This document shows, piece by piece, positions 33,653 through 41,266 of a DNA stretch of 64,000 nt. The notes beneath the pieces were generated by a model. It ran no database searches, was not told the origin of the DNA, and was given only the letters and a program-made list of their open reading frames with translations. Source of the DNA: VRUE01 sp963807425. Its GTDB lineage: Bacteria; Actinomycetota; Thermoleophilia; Solirubrobacterales; 70-9. The stretch is from NCBI GenBank assembly GCA_963807425.1, contig CAWEBZ010000014.1, positions 62,001-126,000 on the forward strand, in the 5' to 3' direction. A program made the translations under genes and the position numbers. Each line of letters begins with the position of its first letter. The stretch's first letter is position 1.

Positions 33653-33958
33653 TCATTTCCGGTCCCCGTCGACACGAAAGCGCAAACTCTGCGGCGCCTG
33701 CTCCCCCAGACGCCCCCGGAGCTGCTCCAAGAGCTGCTCCTGCATCAGGTCCAGCTCCTGCGCCCAGATCGGGTCGGAGCAGCTCACCAGCACCTCTCCC
33801 CCGCGTTCGGAGACCGGCTGGGCGACCGCAGCGATTCGCTCGCCGACCAGTGCCGACCAGGACGCCTGCACCGTCGCCAACCGTGTTTTCGGCGAGGCCT
33901 GCTCGAGCGCGGAGCGCAAAGCGGCGGCGGCAGGCCGGGGTGCGCGACGGTGGGTCAT
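33653..33958 (-). CDS. dciA: DciA-like protein (DUF721)
   Basis: A 101-residue protein of the DUF721/DciA family, whose members load the replicative helicase DnaB in bacteria without DnaC. The compact domain is recognised from VQASWSALVGERIAAVAQPVSERGGEVLVSCSDPIWAQELDLMQ-type spacing: a W-x-x-x-V-G motif near residue 33 and WAQELDLMQ near residue 66. Location between recF and gyrB is the standard actinobacterial position. It overlaps recF by 4 bp, so it is translated from the dnaN-recF transcript. Function is taken from the family. Confidence 0.85.
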   Translation of the reverse strand: MTHRRAPRPAAAALRSALEQASPKTRLATVQASWSALVGERIAAVAQPVSERGGEVLVSCSDPIWAQELDLMQEQLLEQLRGRLGEQAPQSLRFRVDGDRK

Positions 33959-35052
33959 GCCGCCGTCGCGTGGGAAATTGGGAAGGGCATCTGCACCACG
34001 TTCTCCATCGCCCGAGGGGGAACCGACTCCGCAGCGGCAGCAGTGATCAGCGCCTGGCCCCCGCTCGCGAGGCGCTCGACCAGGCGCTCTCGCCGCTGCG
34101 GGTCGAGCTCGCTCATCACATCGTCGAGGAGGAGCAGGGGCACCACTTGCCGCGCTGCCATCAAGGCATCACGCTCGGCAAAGAGCAGCGCCAGCAGGGC
34201 GGCACGCTGCTGGCCCTGCGACCCGTAGCGGCGCAGGGCCCGGCCGTCGAGGCTGACCTTGAGCTCGTCCAGGTGCGGGCCCCAGGAGCTCCTTCCCAGC
34301 CGCAGGTCGGCCTCGCGACGCTCGGCAAGGCCGACACGGATCTCCTCCGCCGAGCCCGCGGCTCGTGGTGCGTACTCGAGCACAGCGGTCCCCTCCAGCC
34401 CCAGCTCCGCGGCGGTGGCCGCAAAAGGCCCGGCCAGCTCAGTAGTCGCCTCCTCCCGTGCCGTGACCAGCTCCGCGGCCGCGTCAGCCAGCGTCGCGTC
34501 CCAGACGTCGAGCTGGGAGGGCGGGCCACCGCGACTGGCCAGCCGCGCTACCAGCGCGTTGCGCTGTGCCAGGGTCTGGCCGTAGCGCTGGCGCAGATCG
34601 GCGCGGCGGGGCCAGCGAGCAGCGACGAAACCGTCCAGGTGGGCGCGGCGCTCCGCCGGCGGCCCCTTGATCAGCGTCAGCCGATCTGGGGAGAAGACGG
34701 CAACTGGCGGGCGGCTGCGGGCGAGAGTGGTCGGGTCCGCGGGGCTGCCGTCGAGCAAGTGGCGGCGCCCGTCCCCCCTGCTGACCGATGCAAGCAGCCG
34801 TCGCTCGACGTCGTCCTCGTCCCGAACGGCGGCTTCGGCGCGGGCGAACGAGCCTCCGAACGGGATCAGGTCGCGGCGGTCGGAGGTCCGGAACGAGCGT
34901 CCGGTTAGAGCGAAGTAGAGCGCCTCGAGGAAGTTCGTCTTACCGACACCGTTGGGGCCAACCAGGCTGGTGATTCCGTCGTGGAGCTCGAGCCGAGCGC
35001 TCTCCAGGCTGCGCAGTGGCCTTGCTTCGACGGCGGCGACCAGCACCGTCAA
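33955..35052 (-). CDS. recF: DNA replication/repair protein RecF
   Basis: SMC-like ABC ATPase that loads RecA at single-strand gaps. 365 residues: Walker A GPNGVGKTN (32-40), the ABC signature as YGSQGQQRAALLAL near residue 277, and Walker B PLLLLDDVMSELD near residue 306, followed by a D-loop. The start is TTG at 35052, 3 bp after the dnaN stop, which suggests translational coupling in dnaN-recF-dciA. Length and motifs are normal for the family. Confidence 0.95.
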   Translation of the reverse strand: MTVLVAAVEARPLRSLESARLELHDGITSLVGPNGVGKTNFLEALYFALTGRSFRTSDRRDLIPFGGSFARAEAAVRDEDDVERRLLASVSRGDGRRHLLDGSPADPTTLARSRPPVAVFSPDRLTLIKGPPAERRAHLDGFVAARWPRRADLRQRYGQTLAQRNALVARLASRGGPPSQLDVWDATLADAAAELVTAREEATTELAGPFAATAAELGLEGTAVLEYAPRAAGSAEEIRVGLAERREADLRLGRSSWGPHLDELKVSLDGRALRRYGSQGQQRAALLALLFAERDALMAARQVVPLLLLDDVMSELDPQRRERLVERLASGGQALITAAAAESVPPRAMENVVQMPFPISHATAA

Positions 35053-35055
35053 GCC

Positions 35056-36162
35056 TCACACGTTGAGACGAATGGGCATCACGAGGTAACGGAAGTCGTC
35101 GTTGTCGACCGGCTGCAGCAGGCCCGGCCGCAGAGGCGAGATCAGTCGCAGCATCACCTCGTCGCCCTCGACGCTTTCGATCCCCTCTCTCAAGAACTCG
35201 GGGTTGAAGCCGATCTCCAGCGGCTCGCCCTCGAACGCCGCCGGCATCGTCTCCTCGGCGTCGCCGACATCAGGGGTCGACGCCGCCACCGTCAGCTCGC
35301 CAGACGAAAAGGAGAGGCGCAGGGGGGCATTGCGCTGTGCCAGCTGGCTGACCCGTCGCACAACGTCGAGGAAATCCGTCCGCGGCAACCTCACGTCGTG
35401 CTCGTAGGACTCCGGCAGGAGCTGTCGAAAGTTGGGGAATTGCCCCTCGATCAGCCTCGTATTGAGGACGATCTCCCCTGCCTTGAATACGGCCTGATTG
35501 CGGAGCAGGACAACCTCGACGTTCTCGATGCTCTCCGCCGAGACGATGCGGCCCAGCTCGCGCAGGGCGCGGGCGGGGATGTTCGCCTCCAGCTCGCCAC
35601 CGATCTCGCCCTCCAACTCCGTCCGCTTGACCGCTAGGCGGTAGGAGTCGGTCGCGACCATCGTCATCTCACCGCCGGAGCCGGTGACGAGGACGCCGGT
35701 CAACACCGGGCGCATGTCGTCTCGCGAAGCTGCGCGGGCAACCAGCTCCACGGTTGCCGCGAGCGCGGGGGCGGGGATCTTCAGCGGCTCTCCCTCCTCC
35801 TCGGGGAACTTGGGAAAGTCCTCGCTCGGCAAGACACGAAGGTGGAAGCTCGAGCCGCCGCTGCGAATCTCCACATCGCGCTCCGCCTCGCGCGACTCGA
35901 TCTCCACCCTCGCATCGGCCAGAGAGCGGGCGAGCTCAGCCAGGAGGCGGCCGGGCAGGAGGATCGTGCCGGATCCATCCACATCGGCAATGAGTCCCGT
36001 CTTTAGGCCCATCTCGAGGTCTGTCGCGCAGAGACTCACCCCACCGTCATCTGCCGTTAGCAGGATGCCCGAGAGGGACTGGGTCGCGGCCCGAGTTGAG
36101 ACAGCCCGGGAGACAACTGAGAGCTTGGCAACGAGCTCGTCGCGTTGGGTTGTGAGCTTCAA
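35056..36162 (-). CDS. dnaN: DNA polymerase III subunit beta (sliding clamp)
   Basis: Forms the dimeric ring that tethers polymerase to DNA. From TTG 36162 it has 368 residues and begins KLTTQRDELVAKLSVVSRAV, the usual clamp N-terminus; an in-frame ATG at 36216 would add 18 residues lying in the origin region and is less likely. Three clamp domains are visible, with LPSEDFPKFP, VATDSYRLAVKR and the C-terminal RYLVMPIRL that closes the protein-binding pocket. A perfect dyad covers the start region. Next gene is recF, 3 bp away. Confidence 0.94.
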   Translation of the reverse strand: MKLTTQRDELVAKLSVVSRAVSTRAATQSLSGILLTADDGGVSLCATDLEMGLKTGLIADVDGSGTILLPGRLLAELARSLADARVEIESREAERDVEIRSGGSSFHLRVLPSEDFPKFPEEEGEPLKIPAPALAATVELVARAASRDDMRPVLTGVLVTGSGGEMTMVATDSYRLAVKRTELEGEIGGELEANIPARALRELGRIVSAESIENVEVVLLRNQAVFKAGEIVLNTRLIEGQFPNFRQLLPESYEHDVRLPRTDFLDVVRRVSQLAQRNAPLRLSFSSGELTVAASTPDVGDAEETMPAAFEGEPLEIGFNPEFLREGIESVEGDEVMLRLISPLRPGLLQPVDNDDFRYLVMPIRLNV

Positions 36163-36175
36163 GTGTCGGACACTT
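36161..36175. promoter_or_regulatory. Perfect dyad at the dnaN start
   Basis: AAGTGTC-G-GACACTT is a 7-bp perfect inverted repeat with a single central base, overlapping the TTG start of dnaN. Its position suits an operator or a hairpin that hides the start, but I recognise no known regulator for it. Confidence 0.5.
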
Positions 36176-36189
36176 TCTTGAGTTGGATT

Positions 36190-36335
36190 AGGACCTGTGG
36201 AAACTGCGGGAATCATGGTGGATTCGGCTTTGTCCAGCGGTTTGAGATCTGTGGACGGGCCTGTGGGAAAGCGTTGATTCTTACAGCGGGGTCGGCCGTC
36301 AGGACGGGCCTGTGGTCGGGCTGTGGATTGCGGCG
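36190..36335. other. Putative chromosomal origin (oriC), DnaA-box cluster
   Basis: Between dnaA and dnaN lie at least five TGTGG-type DnaA-box-like 9-mers, all in one orientation: TGTGGAAAC (36196), TGTGGACGG (36250), TGTGGGAAA (36262), TGTGGTCGG (36311), TGTGGATTG (36322), plus one opposite, TTGTCCAGC (36230). Consensus read this way is TGTGGATAA. The last two lie in the dnaA 3' end. In Streptomyces and Mycobacterium oriC sits in this same interval. The cluster is short and the boxes are imperfect. Confidence 0.65.
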
Positions 36336-37630
36336 CGCAACTCGGCGACGCGGCTGGTCAGAGCGTCATCCTCGTCGAGCCGAGCTTCGACCCTGCGGAT
36401 GGAGTTGAGCACGGTGGAGTGATCGCGGCCGCCGTAGAGGCGGCCGATCTGCGGCAGCGAGAGATCGGTCAGCTCGCGGGTGAGGAAGATCGCGACCTGG
36501 CGCGCACGGACGGGAGTGGCGGCCCGGGTCGAGCCAACCAGCTCGGCCCGCGAGATTCCAAACGAGCTCGCGACCCGCTGCTGGATTTCCTCGATCGGCG
36601 TAGCTGTTTGAGAGCGAGAGGTCTTCGGAATGATCTCGGCGATCAGCTCCGGGCTGAGCGGCTGAGCGGTCATCGATGCGTGTGCGAGTACGCGGGTCAG
36701 CGCGCCGCGTAGCAGGCGCACGTTGGCGTCGATCCGCTGGGCCAGCTCGGTCAGAACGTCGCTGTCGGTTTCCACGCCCGCCTCGCGAACCAGATGGTGG
36801 AGAACGGTTAGTCGCGTGGCCAGGTTGGGGGGCTCAACCGGCACGGTCAAGCCCCACTCGAAGCGATCACGCAGTCGTGAGGCGAGCGTCGAGAGCTCGC
36901 TCGGGATTCGATCAGCGGAAAGGACCAGCTGGCTTCCGCCTTCGTAGAGGACGTTGAAGGTGTGGAAGAACTCGTCCTCGGTGTGGCGCTTGCCCTCGAG
37001 GAACTGGACGTCGTCGACGAGCAGGACGTCGAGGTCGCGGTAGCGGCGCTTGAACGCATCGGCGCCGGTGCTGCGCAGAGCGGCGACGAACTCGTTGGTG
37101 AAGTTCTCGGCGGTCGTGTAGCGGACGTTGAGGCTTGGCGCGTTGGTGCCGAGGTAGTTGGCGATCGCCGCCAGAAGATGGGTCTTGCCCAAGCCGGGCG
37201 GACCGTGGAGGAAGAGGGGGTTGTAGGCCTCCGACGGCGCCTCCGCCACGGCCAGGGCCGCCGCATGCGCGATCCGGTTTCCCTCGCCGATCACGAATCG
37301 CTCGAAGGTGTAGCTGGCGTTGAGCTGGATGGTGGAGCGGCTGTCTGGGTCGAGCTTGGGATCCTCGCCCGGGGGCGTGCCGAAGCTGACTTGCCTGAAT
37401 TGCGACCCGGCGCTGGTCAGGGCCTCGCGGATCAGCGCCGAGTAACGTCGCTCGGCCCAGGCACGGATGCCCTCGGGTGCGGAGAGGTGAAGGACCTCTC
37501 CCTGGGCTCCGTTGACCCTCAGCGGCTCGAGCCAGAGCTGGAAAGTCGAGGCGGGAACTGACGCGCGCAGCCGCCCCTGGACTTCTTGCCAGAGAGAGTC
37601 GAGATCTTGTTGAGACGCGCCATCTTGCAC
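36299..37630 (-). CDS. dnaA: Chromosomal replication initiator DnaA
   Basis: AAA+ protein that melts the origin. 443 residues: N-terminal domain I (about 8-85), a very short linker domain II, AAA+ domain with Walker A GPPGLGKT (143-150), Walker B LLVDDVQF (203-210) and sensor regions, and domain IV with the DnaA signature YGGRDHSTVLNSIRRV near residue 413, which binds DnaA boxes. The start is GTG at 37630, preceded by a TATGGT box at 9 nt, suggesting a leaderless mRNA. It faces away from rpmH across 120 bp. Confidence 0.97.
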   Translation of the reverse strand: MQDGASQQDLDSLWQEVQGRLRASVPASTFQLWLEPLRVNGAQGEVLHLSAPEGIRAWAERRYSALIREALTSAGSQFRQVSFGTPPGEDPKLDPDSRSTIQLNASYTFERFVIGEGNRIAHAAALAVAEAPSEAYNPLFLHGPPGLGKTHLLAAIANYLGTNAPSLNVRYTTAENFTNEFVAALRSTGADAFKRRYRDLDVLLVDDVQFLEGKRHTEDEFFHTFNVLYEGGSQLVLSADRIPSELSTLASRLRDRFEWGLTVPVEPPNLATRLTVLHHLVREAGVETDSDVLTELAQRIDANVRLLRGALTRVLAHASMTAQPLSPELIAEIIPKTSRSQTATPIEEIQQRVASSFGISRAELVGSTRAATPVRARQVAIFLTRELTDLSLPQIGRLYGGRDHSTVLNSIRRVEARLDEDDALTSRVAELRAAIHSPTTGPS

Positions 37631-37639
37631 CGGCGATCG

Positions 37640-37645
37640 ACCATA
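37640..37645 (-). promoter_or_regulatory. Possible -10 box of dnaA
   Basis: TATGGT on the minus strand ends 9 nt before the GTG start, with no ribosome site between. The rest of the 37631-37750 spacer shows no DnaA boxes. Confidence 0.35.
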
Positions 37646-37734
37646 GCGACGAGGGGCATCGCCGGAATCGGGTCACCCGCAAATCCCGAAAGAAAGATCT
37701 GGCCCGCGGCTGTTCTCCTGAAATGGAGTCTCCG

Positions 37735-37740
37735 TATACT
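37735..37740 (+). promoter_or_regulatory. -10 box of rpmH-rnpA
   Basis: TATACT, 10 nt before the rpmH ATG; no Shine-Dalgarno sequence lies in the gap, so the mRNA is probably leaderless or nearly so. No clear -35 is visible. Confidence 0.55.
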
Positions 37741-37750
37741 GCGACGCCGG

Positions 37751-37885
37751 ATGAAGAGGACTTATCAGCCGAAGAAGCGGAAGCGGGCCAAGACACACGG
37801 GTTCCGGGCACGGATGAGCACGCGTGGGGGCCGCGCGATCTTGAAGCGCCGGCGCCGCAAGGGCCGGAAGCGCCTCACTCCGTAG
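37751..37885 (+). CDS. rpmH: 50S ribosomal protein L34
   Basis: A 44-residue, strongly basic protein beginning KRTYQPKKRKRAKTHGFRAR, followed by MSTRGGRAILKRRRRKGRK, which is the full and normal L34 sequence pattern. The open frame extends upstream, but the ATG at 37751 is the family start and follows a TATACT box. rnpA starts immediately at the next base after the stop, as in nearly all bacteria. Confidence 0.97.
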   Translation: MKRTYQPKKRKRAKTHGFRARMSTRGGRAILKRRRRKGRKRLTP

Positions 37886-38254
37886 ATGGCAGCGAAGCGA
37901 CGCCGCCTCTCGCGAAGCGGCGAGTTCGACCGCGTCTACCGCGACGGCTCATCACATGCAACCCGGCACCTCGTGCTCTACAGCTTTCCCCGCCAAGCCG
38001 AGGGGGAAGAGGAGGTGAGGCTCGGTGTCTCCGCGAGTCGCAAGATCGGCGGCGCCGTCGACCGCAACCGCGTCAAGCGGGTGCTGAGAGAGTCTTTTTG
38101 GGGAATTTCCGATCAATTGCCCCCCGGCCATGACTTCGTCTTGGTTGCGCGACCCGAGATCGCCGATCTGATCGAGCGCGAGGGAAGCAGCGGTGTGACG
38201 GCGAGTATCGAGGAGGCCCTGGCAAGCTCCTCGGGCGGGAAGCGTTCCACGTGA
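37886..38254 (+). CDS. rnpA: Ribonuclease P protein component
   Basis: Protein cofactor of RNase P, which trims the 5' end of tRNAs. 122 residues; the RNR-type motif is present as GGAVDRNRVKRVLRESF near residue 54, preceded by RLGVSASRKI, and the N-terminal RRLSRSGEFDRVYRDG is standard. The ATG directly abuts the rpmH stop, and the TGA overlaps the GTG of yidD. A parS-like site spans that junction. Confidence 0.95.
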   Translation: MAAKRRRLSRSGEFDRVYRDGSSHATRHLVLYSFPRQAEGEEEVRLGVSASRKIGGAVDRNRVKRVLRESFWGISDQLPPGHDFVLVARPEIADLIEREGSSGVTASIEEALASSSGGKRST

Positions 38255-38258
38255 AACG
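38243..38258. promoter_or_regulatory. parS-like ParB-binding site
   Basis: CGTTCCACGTGAAACG matches the consensus TGTTTCACGTGAAACA at 13 of 16 positions and keeps the central CACGTG core and the right half-site. It overlaps the rnpA stop and yidD start, about 2 kb from oriC and 3 kb from parAB, where such sites are expected. Confidence 0.7.
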
Positions 38259-38526
38259 CGTCCTTTTGGCCGCGATCGGCGGCTATCAGCGCTGGTTTTC
38301 CTCCGGCCGCCCCCGCCGCTGTCGCTATGAGCCGACCTGCTCAGCGTACGCAGCGGAGTCGGTCCAGCGGTTCGGAGCCTTGCGTGGGCTACTGCTGGCC
38401 AGCTGGCGCCTGATGCGCTGCAATCCCTTTAGCCATGGCGGTTTCGATCCCGTTCCTGACCGCTTCACGCTGAGAGTTGGGCCTGTTGATCCAGCGGTGT
38501 ACCACGGAGAGGCCCGGCCTCGATGA
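38251..38526 (+). CDS. yidD: Membrane protein insertion efficiency factor YidD
   Basis: A 91-residue protein that assists YidC-dependent membrane insertion. The family core is clear: CRYEPTCSAYAAESVQRFG near residue 23, with the conserved Cys residues, then WRLMRCNPFSHGGFDPVP near residue 51. The GTG start overlaps the rnpA stop, and the stop overlaps yidC as ATGA, giving tight coupling in the conserved rpmH-rnpA-yidD-yidC block. Confidence 0.94.
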   Translation: MKRVLLAAIGGYQRWFSSGRPRRCRYEPTCSAYAAESVQRFGALRGLLLASWRLMRCNPFSHGGFDPVPDRFTLRVGPVDPAVYHGEARPR

Positions 38527-39302
38527 CGCCGCTCGCGTTCCAGCTCGCGCCGCAATTCCTGGTCGACATCGCCGACTCGGTCCTCACTTTTTTCCACAAC
38601 GACATCGGGCTGAGCTGGGGCGGCGCGATCATCGCCTTGACGGTCGCGACCCGCACGCTGCTGATACCGCTGACCTACAAACAGCTGAAGGGGATGCGGG
38701 CGCTTCAGGCGCTGCAGCCAAGGATCAAAGAGATCCAGGCGAAGTACAAAAACGATCGCCAGCGCATGCAGCAGGAGATGATGCGCTTCTACCAGGAGAA
38801 CAAAGTCAACCCGTTTGCCTCCTGTATCCCACTGCTGGCGCAGATTCCAGTCTTCATCACCCTCTTCTACGTCCTCCAGCACGACCTGCGTTTCGACATC
38901 TGCGGCCAGACCGCCAAAGTCTGCAGCGAAGTGCCCCCCGGTAACTGGGGCGAGAGCTTTTTCTTCATCCCCGATCTGACCGCGAAGGCCGAGGGCGGCG
39001 TGCTGATCGCCCTGCTCGTCCTCTACATCGGCACCCAGCTCGTCTCCGGCCTGGTGATGTCGGTGACCGCGGACAAAAACCAGCGGCTGATGATGATGGT
39101 GCTGCCGTTCATCTTCGTGCCTTTCATAATCGGCTTCCCGGCTGGCCTGGTCCTCTACTGGATCACGACCAATGTTTGGACGATCGGCCAGCAGTACACG
39201 ATCCAAAAACTGGTCCCGGCCCCCGAGGTGCCTTCTCCCGAGGAGGAGCGGGCGGCGAAGCCGCCACCCCCGCCACCGAAGAAGAGGAAGAAGCGGCGGT
39301 AG
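38523..39302 (+). CDS. yidC: Membrane protein insertase YidC
   Basis: Inserts and folds membrane proteins alone or with SecYEG. 259 residues, the short Gram-positive-like form without the large periplasmic domain. Membrane segments with YidC motifs: WGGAIIALTVATRTLLIPLT (helix with the conserved Arg), the cytosolic coiled coil KRIKEIQAKY-type stretch near residue 75, PFASCIPLLAQIPVFITLFY, and FIIGFPAGLVLYWITTNVWT. A Pro-Lys-Arg tail (PPPPPPKKRKKRR) probably contacts ribosomes. Confidence 0.95.
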   Translation: MTPLAFQLAPQFLVDIADSVLTFFHNDIGLSWGGAIIALTVATRTLLIPLTYKQLKGMRALQALQPRIKEIQAKYKNDRQRMQQEMMRFYQENKVNPFASCIPLLAQIPVFITLFYVLQHDLRFDICGQTAKVCSEVPPGNWGESFFFIPDLTAKAEGGVLIALLVLYIGTQLVSGLVMSVTADKNQRLMMMVLPFIFVPFIIGFPAGLVLYWITTNVWTIGQQYTIQKLVPAPEVPSPEEERAAKPPPPPPKKRKKRR

Positions 39303-39312
39303 GGTGGCAGGC

Positions 39313-39795
39313 GTGAGCGAGACTGCAGACTGGCCTCAGGAGCCTGCGGAGCGGGTTAGGGAGCTCGTCGAGGGAGTGCTCGATGAGCTGGACCTCGACG
39401 GCGACGTCGATGTCCAGGAGGACGATGACCGGATCGTCGCGACGGTTGAAGGTGACGACGACTACGGCCTGCTGATCGGCAAACGCGGGCAGACGATCGA
39501 TGCCTTGCAGCTCCTCTGCTACCAGGGCGCGTTCCGCGGCATGCGCGATCGCAAGCGCGTGATCGTCGATGCCGCCGGCTACCGGGACCGCCGTCGCGAG
39601 ACGCTCACCTCCCGCGCCGATCGCGCCGCCGAGCAGGCCCTAAACGGGAACCACACGGTCGAGATGGACGCGATGAGCGCCCAGGAGCGCCGCGTCGTCC
39701 ACGAGCATCTCAAGGAGCGGGCCGGAGTGGAGACTTACAGCGAAGGCGACGAGCCTCGCCGCTGCGTCGTGGTCGCCCCGCTCGTCGCGGAGTGA
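39313..39795 (+). CDS. jag: Jag/KhpB-type RNA-binding protein (KH and R3H domains)
   Basis: A 160-residue protein with an acidic N-terminus, a KH domain carrying GLLIGKRGQTIDALQLL near residue 54, and a C-terminal R3H domain (ERRVVHEHLKE, then VETYSEGDEPRRCVVVAP). Homologues (KhpB/Jag, also called EloR) bind RNA and affect cell elongation in Gram-positive bacteria. The usual Jag-N domain is missing, as in other actinobacteria. GTG 39313 is preferred; GTG 39304 is 9 nt upstream in frame. It overlaps rsmG by 4 bp. Confidence 0.9.
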   Translation: MSETADWPQEPAERVRELVEGVLDELDLDGDVDVQEDDDRIVATVEGDDDYGLLIGKRGQTIDALQLLCYQGAFRGMRDRKRVIVDAAGYRDRRRETLTSRADRAAEQALNGNHTVEMDAMSAQERRVVHEHLKERAGVETYSEGDEPRRCVVVAPLVAE

Positions 39796-40496
39796 GTGCC
39801 GATCTCGCCGCACTGCTCGATGACGACGCGCGCCTAGCGCTGCAAAAGGTCCTCGACCTGCTCGCAGCCGAGCGGGCATCGGTCAGCTCTGTAACCGAAC
39901 CCGAGCGGGCATGGAAGGTCCACGTGGCCGATAGCCTCACCGGCCTCGAGGTCAGCGGCCTTCGAGAAGCGTCAAAAATTGCCGATATTGGCTCTGGGGC
40001 GGGGTTTCCCGGCCTCGTTCTCGCCGTTGCCCTACCCCAGGCCCGGGTGGATCTGATCGAGTCGGTCGGCCGTAAGTGCGAGTTCATCGAGCGCGCGATC
40101 GAGACTGCCGGCATCGCCAATGCGCGGGTCCTCAATGCTCGCTCGGAGGATCTGGCCAAAGGAACCGAGCGTGAGGCCTACGGTGCGGTCACCGCGCGCG
40201 CCGTCGGCCGTCTCTCCACCCTCGCCGAGCTCGCCTCGCCCCTGCTCATGGACGACGGCCTCCTCGTCGCTTGGAAGGGCAAGCGCGATCCCGAGGAGGA
40301 GGCTGAGCTCGCCAGGGCGACGGACCCGCTCGCCATGCGCCCTGAAGAGATCCGCCATGTCGGGCCTTATGCGGGAAGCAAACACCGCCATTTGCACGTG
40401 CTTCGCAAGTGTGCGCCGACCCCTGGAAACCTTCCGCGCCGTCCTGGTATGGCGAAGAAGCGCCCGCTGGGCCGTGTCGGGTCGGCGGATCACTAG
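39792..40496 (+). CDS. rsmG: 16S rRNA (guanine-N7) methyltransferase RsmG
   Basis: Methylates G527 of 16S rRNA (E. coli numbering). 234 residues; SAM-binding motif DIGSGAGFPGLVLA near residue 65, DLIESVGRKCEFIE for motif II, and NARSEDLAKG, VTARAVGRLSTLAEL and VAWKGKRDPEEE further along are all typical. The tail after about residue 205 is basic and poorly conserved. The GTG start overlaps the jag stop. It is the standard neighbour of parAB. Confidence 0.94.
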   Translation: MSADLAALLDDDARLALQKVLDLLAAERASVSSVTEPERAWKVHVADSLTGLEVSGLREASKIADIGSGAGFPGLVLAVALPQARVDLIESVGRKCEFIERAIETAGIANARVLNARSEDLAKGTEREAYGAVTARAVGRLSTLAELASPLLMDDGLLVAWKGKRDPEEEAELARATDPLAMRPEEIRHVGPYAGSKHRHLHVLRKCAPTPGNLPRRPGMAKKRPLGRVGSADH

Positions 40497-40499
40497 TCT
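40494..40499 (+). promoter_or_regulatory. Possible -10 box of parA
   Basis: TAGTCT overlaps the rsmG stop region and ends 8 nt before the parA ATG; no ribosome site lies in between. Confidence 0.3.
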
Positions 40500-40507
40500 C
40501 AGCGCGC

Positions 40508-41266
40508 ATGGGCGTCGTCTACGCGATCGCGAACCAGAAGGGCGGAGTCGGCAAGACCACGACGGCCGTCAACGTTGCTGCCTGCGTCGCCTCTTCTGGC
40601 TCGCAGACCCTGCTCGTCGACCTCGATCCGCAGTGCAACGCGACCGTTGCCCTGGGCGGCGATCGCGACCTTCACCCCTCCTCCTACGACTGCCTGACCG
40701 GCGATGTCTCGGTAGCCGAGGCCGCCCGCCCCGCTGGGCCCGACAACCTCTGGCTGGTTCCGGCAAACCGCGACCTCGCTGGCGCAGCCGTCGAGTTGCC
40801 CAGGATCGACGCCTCGGAGACCCGGCTGCGCGAGCGGTTGGGACCGGTGCGCGAGCGCTTCGCTTTCACTCTGCTCGATTGCCCCCCGGCACTCGGCCCA
40901 GTCAGCGTCAATGCCTTGACCGCCGCCGACCGGGTGATCGTCCCGGTTCAGGCCGAGTACCTGGCGCTGGAGGGACTGGTGCAGTTCCTCGACACCCTGG
41001 CGATGATCCGGCGCGAGCTCAACCCCGCGCTCACCGTGTCGGGCCTTCTGGTCACCATGCACGACGAGCGCACCCGGCTCGCGCAGGACGTCGAGCGCGA
41101 ATTGCGCCAGCACTTTCCGGAGATGGTCTTCGAGACGGTCATACCCCGCAGCGTCAGAGTCGCCGAGGCACCGAGCTATGGTCTGCCCGTGACCGAGCAC
41201 TCCCCCCGCTCGCGAGGCGCCGACGCCTATCGCGCCCTGGCGCAGGAGCTGGCCCAGCGTGGCTAA
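40508..41266 (+). CDS. parA: Chromosome-partitioning ATPase ParA
   Basis: Walker-type ATPase that moves ParB-bound origins. 252 residues; deviant Walker A KGGVGKTTTAVNVA near residue 11, DLDPQCNAT (Walker A prime partner), LLDCPPALGPVSVNAL (Walker B) and the C-terminal IPRSVRVAEAPSYGLPV signature. The frame is open upstream, but the ATG at 40508 gives the family N-terminus (VVYAIANQKGG). No DNA-binding N-terminal extension, so it is the chromosomal type. It overlaps parB by 8 bp. Confidence 0.95.
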   Translation: MGVVYAIANQKGGVGKTTTAVNVAACVASSGSQTLLVDLDPQCNATVALGGDRDLHPSSYDCLTGDVSVAEAARPAGPDNLWLVPANRDLAGAAVELPRIDASETRLRERLGPVRERFAFTLLDCPPALGPVSVNALTAADRVIVPVQAEYLALEGLVQFLDTLAMIRRELNPALTVSGLLVTMHDERTRLAQDVERELRQHFPEMVFETVIPRSVRVAEAPSYGLPVTEHSPRSRGADAYRALAQELAQRG

